Source: Solirubrobacterales bacterium
GTDB lineage: Bacteria; Actinomycetota; Thermoleophilia; Solirubrobacterales; 70-9
Assembly (NCBI GenBank): GCA_019456285.1
Contig: VRUE01000001.1
Location: forward strand, 4,354 to 48,525
Direction of reading: 5' to 3'
DNA: 44,172 nt
Below are positions 39,565 to 44,172 of the stretch, piece after piece (position 1 is the first letter of the stretch; every line of letters begins with the position of its first letter). The notes beneath the pieces are model-generated. The model worked only from the letters and a program-made list of their open reading frames with translations, made no database searches and was not told the DNA's origin. The position numbers and the translations under genes were made by a program.

Positions 39565-41246
39565 GGCGCAGCGCCCCGCCCCCCGAGATCGTCGTCGACG
39601 GCTTGCCGCGGCGCCGGCCGCGCTGGATGGAGCTGGCGACCAGCGCCGACCACAAGGACATCGGCCGCATCCTCCTCGTCGCCGCGCTCGGCTTCCTCTT
39701 CATCGCCCTGGTCGAGCTGCTGCTGATGCGCTTGCAGCTGGCGATCCCCGAGAACACCTTCCTCTCCCCCGTGACCTTCGACCGGATGCTCTCGCTCTAC
39801 GGGGCGACGACGATCTTCCTCTTCGCGATCCCGCTCGCGCTGGGGCTCTTCTACTACCTTGTGCCGCTGCAGATCGGCGCCCGCGGCACGGCGCTGCCGC
39901 GCCTCGGCCAGATCGGCCTCTGGCTCTACATCGCAGCCGGGACGGTGCTCTACGCAGGCTTCCTCTTCACTCCCTCCGAGGCCGGCGTCAACCCGCTGGC
40001 GCCGCTCTCGGAGCTGACCTTCCTGCCCGACAACGGGGTCGACGCCTGGGCCACGGCGACCGGGCTGGCGACGCTCGGCTTCGTCCTGATCGCGATCGAC
40101 CTGGCGACGACGCTGCGCAACATGCGCGCCCCGGGGATGGCCTGGCGGCGGCTGCCGGTCTTCTCCTGGGCGGCGGCGATCTGCTCCTGGCTGCTGCTGG
40201 TGATCGGCCCGGTGATGCTGGCCGCGATCGCGATGCTGCTGATCGACCGCAACTTCGACGGGAACTTCTTCGCCGACGGCTCCGGCGGCGCGCCGCTGCT
40301 CTGGCAGCACCTGAGCTGGATCTTCTACACCGGCGCCTACATGCTGGTCCTGATCACCGCGCTCGGAGCGATCGCCGAGATCGTCCCGGTCTTCGCCCGC
40401 AAGCCGCTCTTCAACCGCGGCGCGACGATCGGCTCGCTGGCCGCGATCGCGGCGATCGGCACCCTCGCCTGGATGCAGAACATGCTGACCGCGCCGATCG
40501 GGATCGGCTGGATGTACTTCGCGATGATCATGGCGCTGGCGCTGATCGTGCCCTTCGGCCTCGTCGTCTTCAACCTGATCGCGACGATGGTCGGCGGCGC
40601 GCTGCGGATGCGGGCGCCGCTGCTGTTCGCCGCCGGGGCGATCTCGGCGATCTCGATCGGGCTCGCCGCCGAGATCGAGCACTCGATGGTCGCGGTCGCC
40701 TGGCATCTGAAGAACACCACCGACGCCACCGCGGCGACCCACTTCGCGCTGGTCGGCGGCGGCGTCTTCGGCGGTTTCGCGGCGCTGCACTACTGGTTCC
40801 CGAAGATGACCGGGCGCACGATGGGCGAGAGCCTGGCGCGGATCTCCTTCTGGACGATGGCCCTCGGCATCCTGCTCGCCTTCGTGCCGCTCTTCCTCGC
40901 CGGCGCCGAGCAGGGCGAGGTCGTCGACGCCTACAAGTTCTTCGACAAGACCGGCGTCACCACCTACAACCTGATCGCCTCGATCGGCGCCTTCGTCCTC
41001 GCGACCGGGATCGTGTTGACGCTCGTCAACGCGATCCTCAGCCGCAGCGGCGGCCCCGGGGCCGGCCACGACCAGTGGGGCGGCGACTCGCTCGAGTGGT
41101 TCGCGCTGTCCCCGCCCGAACCCCACAACTTCGACCTGCTGCCCGACGTGCGCAGCGCCCGGCCGATGCGCGACATCCGCGCGGCGATCGCCCACCGCAC
41201 CGGCCGCGCCGAGCAGCCGGCGCCCGAGTCGCAACCGATAGCCTGA
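39561..41246 (+). CDS. Cytochrome oxidase subunit I-like protein lacking most heme/CuB ligands
   Basis: This intact 561-aa, about 12-helix protein is clearly homologous to heme-copper oxidase subunit I: TSADHKDIGRI, YYLVPLQIGARGTALPRL, LLWQHLSWIF, EIVPVFARKPLF, LHYWFPKMTGR. The ligands are changed. Helix II MHG is LYG (Tyr80); HPEVY of helix VI is replaced by TGAY (~257-260), losing CuB His and the Glu; HH of helix VII is QN (306-307); HDTYFVVAHFH reads KNTTDATAATH, so the high-spin heme His is Ala392 and only His394 (low-spin side) remains. The K-channel Lys is Val335. It should bind no CuB and no normal hemes. It starts at ATG 39561 in coupling with the subunit II-like gene. The reading frame shows no decay, so another function is likely. 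Confidence 0.88.
   Translation: MRRSAPPPEIVVDGLPRRRPRWMELATSADHKDIGRILLVAALGFLFIALVELLLMRLQLAIPENTFLSPVTFDRMLSLYGATTIFLFAIPLALGLFYYLVPLQIGARGTALPRLGQIGLWLYIAAGTVLYAGFLFTPSEAGVNPLAPLSELTFLPDNGVDAWATATGLATLGFVLIAIDLATTLRNMRAPGMAWRRLPVFSWAAAICSWLLLVIGPVMLAAIAMLLIDRNFDGNFFADGSGGAPLLWQHLSWIFYTGAYMLVLITALGAIAEIVPVFARKPLFNRGATIGSLAAIAAIGTLAWMQNMLTAPIGIGWMYFAMIMALALIVPFGLVVFNLIATMVGGALRMRAPLLFAAGAISAISIGLAAEIEHSMVAVAWHLKNTTDATAATHFALVGGGVFGGFAALHYWFPKMTGRTMGESLARISFWTMALGILLAFVPLFLAGAEQGEVVDAYKFFDKTGVTTYNLIASIGAFVLATGIVLTLVNAILSRSGGPGAGHDQWGGDSLEWFALSPPEPHNFDLLPDVRSARPMRDIRAAIAHRTGRAEQPAPESQPIA
41239..41244 (+). promoter_or_regulatory. Putative -10 box (TAGCCT) for ctaB
   Basis: TAGCCT ends in the first base of the subunit I-like TGA stop and lies 7 nt before the ctaB ATG, so ctaB may also be transcribed on its own. 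Confidence 0.45.
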
Positions 41247-41251
41247 CCGGG

Positions 41252-42148
41252 ATGAGCGGCGCGCAGTCGGTGGCCATCTCGCAGCGCCCGGTGGCGCTGA
41301 CGGTGCTGCGCGACTACCTCACACTGACCAAGCCGAAGGTGCAGTCGCTGCTGCTCTTCACGACCGTCACCACGATGTACGTGGCCGGCGACCCCTCGAT
41401 CGGCCTGGTCTTCCTGACCTGCCTCGGCGGCGCCCTCTCGGCCGGCGGCGCCGGCGCGATCAACCACGCGATCGACCGCGACATCGACCTGGCGATGGCC
41501 CGCACGGCCGACCGCCCGGTGGCCAGCGGCCGGATCTCCCCCGCCGTGGCGATCGCCTTCGGCGTGCTGCTCGGCTGCTCCTCCGTCGTGCTGCTCTCGC
41601 TCGCCGTCAACCCGCTGGCCGCGGCGCTCTCGCTCTCCGGCCTGCTCGGCTACGTCTTCGTCTACACGCTGTGGCTGAAGCGCGCGACGCCGCAGAACAT
41701 CGTGATCGGCGGCGCCGCCGGAGCGGTTCCGCCGCTGGTCGCCTGGGCCGCCGTCACCGGCGGGCTCAGCGGCACCGCCTTTTTCCTCTTCGCGATCATC
41801 TTCTTCTGGACGCCCCCCCACTTCTGGGCGCTCTCGCTGCTGATCAAGGACGAGTACGCGAAGGCCGGCGTGCCGATGCTGCCGGTGGTTCGGGGCGAGG
41901 ACGAGACCCGCCGCCAGATCCTCCTCTACGCGGTGCTGCTGTACGCGGTCACCCAGCTGCCGTTCTGCGCCGGGGGATTCGGGGTCACCTACCTGGCCGC
42001 CTCGATGGTGCTCGGCGGCGGCTTCGTCTACTGCGCGGTGCGGCTGCTGCGCAGCGCCGATCACCGCTGGGCGCTGCGCACCTACCTCTTCTCGCTCGCC
42101 TACCTGGCGCTGCTCTTCCTGGCGATGCCACTCGACCGCGTCGTCTAG
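41252..42148 (+). CDS. ctaB: Protoheme IX farnesyltransferase (heme O synthase)
   Basis: This UbiA-family membrane enzyme of 298 aa joins farnesyl diphosphate to heme B, the first step to heme O/A. The two Asp-rich motifs are NHAIDRDIDLAMARTADRPV and KDEYAKAGVPMLPV. About nine helices and FFWTPPHFWALSL agree with CtaB. The start is ATG 41252, 5 nt after the subunit I-like stop. Its presence beside a ligand-poor oxidase homologue is odd; it may serve a normal oxidase encoded elsewhere. The track start 41075 is rejected. Confidence 0.95.
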   Translation: MSGAQSVAISQRPVALTVLRDYLTLTKPKVQSLLLFTTVTTMYVAGDPSIGLVFLTCLGGALSAGGAGAINHAIDRDIDLAMARTADRPVASGRISPAVAIAFGVLLGCSSVVLLSLAVNPLAAALSLSGLLGYVFVYTLWLKRATPQNIVIGGAAGAVPPLVAWAAVTGGLSGTAFFLFAIIFFWTPPHFWALSLLIKDEYAKAGVPMLPVVRGEDETRRQILLYAVLLYAVTQLPFCAGGFGVTYLAASMVLGGGFVYCAVRLLRSADHRWALRTYLFSLAYLALLFLAMPLDRVV

Positions 42149-42161
42149 TAAAAATCCGAGC

Positions 42162-42275
42162 GTGGATCGCGAGACGGCAAGGCGCAATGTGACCGGGGGG
42201 CTGCTGGCCGGCGGCCTCGCCGTGACGATCTTCTCCCTCTGCTTCGTCGCCGCGACGCTCTACATCGCATCGTGA
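42162..42275 (+). CDS. 37-aa single-helix membrane peptide in the oxidase-like operon
   Basis: This ORF is below the track cut-off. GTG 42162 opens MDRETARRNVTGGLLAGGLA and continues as one transmembrane helix (VTIFSLCFVAATLYIAS), ending TGA 42275. The stop overlaps the start of the next gene as GTGA, which supports real translation. It resembles in size the tiny accessory subunits of some terminal oxidases (for example Thermus ba3 subunit IIa), but no sequence relation is claimed. Confidence 0.65.
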   Translation: MDRETARRNVTGGLLAGGLAVTIFSLCFVAATLYIAS

Positions 42276-42565
42276 CCGAGCACCGCGACATCCCCGAGCC
42301 CGGCGAGCTGATCTATCCGCCCCGCCCCTCCTGGGCGCCCGCCTTCCTCGCCCTCGCCCTCGCCCTGATGGTCTGCGGGATCTACGCCCAGGGATTCATG
42401 GTCCGCAGCTGGATCTACTCGATCATCGGCGCGGTCGTCGCGCTCGCCGCCTTCCGGATCCTGGTCAAGGGCGCGACCCGCGACCACTTCCGCCTGCCCC
42501 GCAGGCAGAAGGTGCGCAGCGCGGCCCTGCCGGTCGAGACGATTCAACCTCCCCCGACGGACTGA
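42272..42565 (+). CDS. Cytochrome oxidase subunit IV-like small membrane protein
   Basis: This 97-aa protein starts at GTG 42272, coupled to the 37-aa peptide. The N-terminus PEPGELIYPPRPSWAPAFLALALALM, two helices (about 20-40 and 47-66) and a basic cytoplasmic tail resemble actinobacterial cytochrome c oxidase subunit IV proteins. With the two preceding degenerate subunits it completes a four-protein complex; no subunit III gene is present. Confidence 0.7.
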   Translation: MTEHRDIPEPGELIYPPRPSWAPAFLALALALMVCGIYAQGFMVRSWIYSIIGAVVALAAFRILVKGATRDHFRLPRRQKVRSAALPVETIQPPPTD

Positions 42566-42604
42566 TACCGGCGCATCTCGGGGTCCTCGCCCGGCCTCAG
42601 GCCG

Positions 42605-43006
42605 TCAGCCTGGAGTCATGCCAGACGTCGCGCCCTCCGAGGTCCAGACGTGGACGATGTCGCGCATCGAGAGCACGCCGACCAGCTCGCCGTCGTCGTA
42701 GACGACCAGATGGCGAATGCCGCGCCGCGACATCTCCGCCGCGGCCCGCTCCAGGCTCCAGTCCGGGGAGGCGGTGATCACGCTGCTGCTCATGTGGGCG
42801 ACGACACGCTCGGAGTCGGGATCCTCGCCGTGGCCAAGTGAGATCAGGATGTCGCGCTCGGTGATGATGCACGCCACCGGCTTCTCGGCGTCGGTGACCA
42901 GCGCCGCCCCGAGCCCCTTCTCGGTCATCTTCTCGGCCGCCTCGCGCAGCGTGTGCGAGGGGCCGACGGTCAGAACCACATCCGACATCCCTTCCCGTAC
43001 CTGCAT
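42605..43006 (-). CDS. CBS-domain pair protein
   Basis: This protein of about 133 aa starts at ATG 43006 after AAGGAGAGGGAG, and consists of two CBS motifs: VLTVGPSHTLREAAEKMTEKGLGAALV...ITERDILISLG and VITASPDWSLERAAAEMSRRGIRHLVV...GVLSMRDIVHVW. Such proteins bind adenosine nucleotides and regulate partners. No enzyme domain is attached. It is convergent with the oxidase-like operon. The track's longer start at 43462 runs antisense to the cytochrome gene and is rejected. Confidence 0.9.
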   Translation of the reverse strand: MQVREGMSDVVLTVGPSHTLREAAEKMTEKGLGAALVTDAEKPVACIITERDILISLGHGEDPDSERVVAHMSSSVITASPDWSLERAAAEMSRRGIRHLVVYDDGELVGVLSMRDIVHVWTSEGATSGMTPG

Positions 43007-43106
43007 CTGGCTCCCTCTCCTTGGGGGTTGCGAGGTCGTATGAATCGCCTCAATCGTACTCCACGATTCGCGCCCGGCAAGACCGTTGGACAGGGGTCTC
43101 GGCAGA

Positions 43107-43112
43107 TAGACT
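43107..43112 (+). promoter_or_regulatory. Putative -10 box (TAGACT) for the diheme cytochrome
   Basis: TAGACT lies 21 nt before ATG 43134. The short leader holds a hairpin ggcgcg-ctt-cgcgcc (43115-43129) and no ribosome site, so the start region would be structured. Confidence 0.4.
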
Positions 43113-43133
43113 CCGGCGCGCTTCGCGCCGCAT

Positions 43134-43844
43134 ATGCCCGACAAACTGCCGAACCCAACTCGCCCGCTTCTAGTCCTCGCCGCCCTGGCCGCGATCGCGC
43201 TGCCCGCGTCCGGGTGCGGAACGAGCACGGCGGACGAGGAGCGAGGGCGGGTCCTCTTCACCCAGAAATGCGGCGCCTGCCACGGGCTCGCCCAGGCCGG
43301 CACCACCTCCCAGATCGGCCCCGACCTCGATGACGCCTTCGCCGCGGCGCGCGCCGCGGGCGAGGGAGCCGACACGGTCGAGGGGATCGTCAAGTCACAG
43401 GTGGAGTTCCCGCTTCCAAGCAACGCCAACCCCGCGGTCTCGATGCCGGCCGACCTTGTCACCGGCCAGGATCTGGACGACGTAGCGGCCTACGTGGGCC
43501 GCTACGCAGGGGTCCCGGGCGTCGCCCCGCCCAAGGCGCCCGTCGGCCCGGGCGCCCAGATCTTCGCCGACAACGGCTGCGGCGGCTGCCATGTGCTCGC
43601 CGCGGCGGACTCCGGCGGGGTCACCGGGCCGGACCTGGACCAGATCCTGCCCGGGCAGAGCGCGGCGATGATCGAAGAGTCGATCGTCGATCCCAACGTC
43701 CAGCTCACGAAGGGCTACCCGGCCAACCTGATGCCGGACAACTTCGGCACGCTGATCACCCCGACGGAGCTCGAACAGCTCGTCGAGTACCTGATCGGCT
43801 CGACCGCCAAGGACGGCGGCTCGAAGAAGGGCAAGGGCGGCTGA
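43134..43844 (+). CDS. Diheme cytochrome c lipoprotein
   Basis: This 236-aa exported protein has a signal peptide with lipobox LPASGC (Cys28). Two cytochrome c domains carry heme motifs CGACH (46-50) and CGGCH (149-153), with likely axial Met residues at SMPADL (104) and LMPDNFG (200). The second domain resembles the cytochrome c tail of caa3 oxidases. It should shuttle electrons at the outer membrane-side surface. It lies near but not in the oxidase-like operon, with the CBS gene in between on the other strand. The C-terminus is Lys/Gly-rich. Confidence 0.92.
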   Translation: MPDKLPNPTRPLLVLAALAAIALPASGCGTSTADEERGRVLFTQKCGACHGLAQAGTTSQIGPDLDDAFAAARAAGEGADTVEGIVKSQVEFPLPSNANPAVSMPADLVTGQDLDDVAAYVGRYAGVPGVAPPKAPVGPGAQIFADNGCGGCHVLAAADSGGVTGPDLDQILPGQSAAMIEESIVDPNVQLTKGYPANLMPDNFGTLITPTELEQLVEYLIGSTAKDGGSKKGKGG

Positions 43845-43862
43845 GGGACGCCAAACGGCCGC

Positions 43863-43893
43863 GCCTCGAGCCGAGCGACGCCCGCTCGGAGGC
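43863..43893. terminator. Hairpin between convergent cytochrome and coiled-coil genes
   Basis: ccgagcg and cgctcgg form a perfect 7-bp stem with a 5-nt loop, extended by gcct/aggc across a bulge. There is no T-run. The location between convergent genes suggests a bidirectional terminator. Confidence 0.4.
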
Positions 43894-43941
43894 TGCCGGG
43901 CGGGCGCCGCCGCCAAGCGAACGGCGGACTCCCGCGCTGAG

Positions 43942-44172
43942 TCAAAGCTGAGTCGCGATTAACCCGGCGAAGGACGCCAGCAGGGCGACGATCATGCCGC
44001 CACCGAGCTGAATCATCGTGCGCTGCAACGAGTCGAAGCGGCCGTTCATGGCGTCGAAGCGCGAGTTCATCTCCGCCCGCAGCGAGCCAACCTCGGAGCC
44101 TATTTCGGCCCGCACGGCGCCGATCTCAGAGCCTATTTCGGCCCGCACGGCGCCGATCTCGGCGCGCAGCTC
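43942..44172 (-). CDS. Hendecad-repeat coiled-coil protein with C-terminal membrane anchor (5' end cut off)
   Basis: The frame is open to the window edge, so the start is missing; GTG 44148 in the track is probably internal. Visible residues repeat with an 11-residue period (VRAEIGSEIGA, VRAEIGSEVGS, LRAEMNSRFDA, MNGRFDSLQRT). The protein ends in one membrane helix (LGGGMIVALLASFAGLIATQL). Tail-anchored coiled coils of this kind (DUF1640-like or similar) occur in many bacteria; the function is unknown. Confidence 0.7.
   Translation of the reverse strand, partial: ELRAEIGAVRAEIGSEIGAVRAEIGSEVGSLRAEMNSRFDAMNGRFDSLQRTMIQLGGGMIVALLASFAGLIATQL
44092..44157 (-). repeat. 33-bp tandem repeat within the coiled-coil gene
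   Basis: Two 33-nt units (44092-44124 and 44125-44157) differ at one base, and the sequence continues toward the window edge. Each unit encodes one 11-residue coiled-coil repeat, so copy number could vary. Confidence 0.85.

Noticed and set aside
39561-41246. Oxidase ligand loss explained by a local frameshift or assembly error
   Set aside because: The changed residues lie in separate helices within otherwise conserved in-frame segments; no single or paired frameshift gives this pattern.

Overview
The window is a very G+C-rich bacterial chromosome segment. Gene content and order point to the Actinomycetota, most likely class Thermoleophilia (Solirubrobacterales-like). I base this on a rod-shape cluster running folC, ndk, maf, mreBCD, PBP2, rodA, RNase G/E, rplU and rpmA, on tRNAs without encoded CCA, on frequent GTG and TTG starts, and on many TANNNT boxes only 6-12 nt before a start codon. 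The class-level call is inference; I could not run a phylogeny.

Region 1 (1-20.1 kb, almost all minus strand) is housekeeping. In transcription order it reads ctaG, a membrane-fused spermidine-synthase-like protein and a 49-aa ORF; then tig, clpP, clpX and valS; then folC, a 39-aa membrane peptide, a zinc-ribbon membrane protein, ndk, maf, mreB, mreC, mreD, PBP2, rodA, rng/rne, rplU and the first codons of rpmA. Tight overlaps (ATGA, GTGA, 11-nt overlaps) suggest strong translational coupling. Several genes (clpX, folC, the spermidine-synthase-like gene) have no ATG/GTG/TTG start that would include their conserved N-terminus.

Region 2 (20.1-30.3 kb) is mixed. It holds a GH15 glucoamylase/trehalase-like enzyme, a divergent XRE/ArsR regulator pair around a 16-bp-period repeat, tRNA-His, a DUF4395-thioredoxin fusion, tRNA-Arg, a large GT-C-like membrane protein, msrA and small proteins. 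It ends in an accessory patch with two ORF6N-domain cassettes (one intact, one broken), each placed just after a tRNA T-arm sequence, and two tRNA-Pro genes.

Region 3 (30.3-38.8 kb) carries a DUF1015 protein, a PduO-type cobalamin adenosyltransferase, a Nudix CoA pyrophosphatase, a class IV aminotransferase, an acyl-CoA dehydrogenase, trxB, a UPF0104 flippase-like protein and a PAP2 phosphatase. Remnants of two fatty-acid-type genes, an SDR C-terminus and an internally deleted thiolase, lie between them.

Region 4 (38.8-43.9 kb) is the most unusual. It is an intact operon resembling cytochrome c oxidase subunits II and I, followed by heme O synthase (ctaB), a 37-aa membrane peptide and a subunit-IV-like protein. 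In subunit II, four of the residues that normally form CuA are replaced. In subunit I nearly all heme and CuB histidines are replaced, yet the fold, reading frames and coupling are preserved. A CBS-domain protein and a diheme lipoprotein cytochrome c follow. The window ends in a truncated hendecad-repeat coiled-coil protein.
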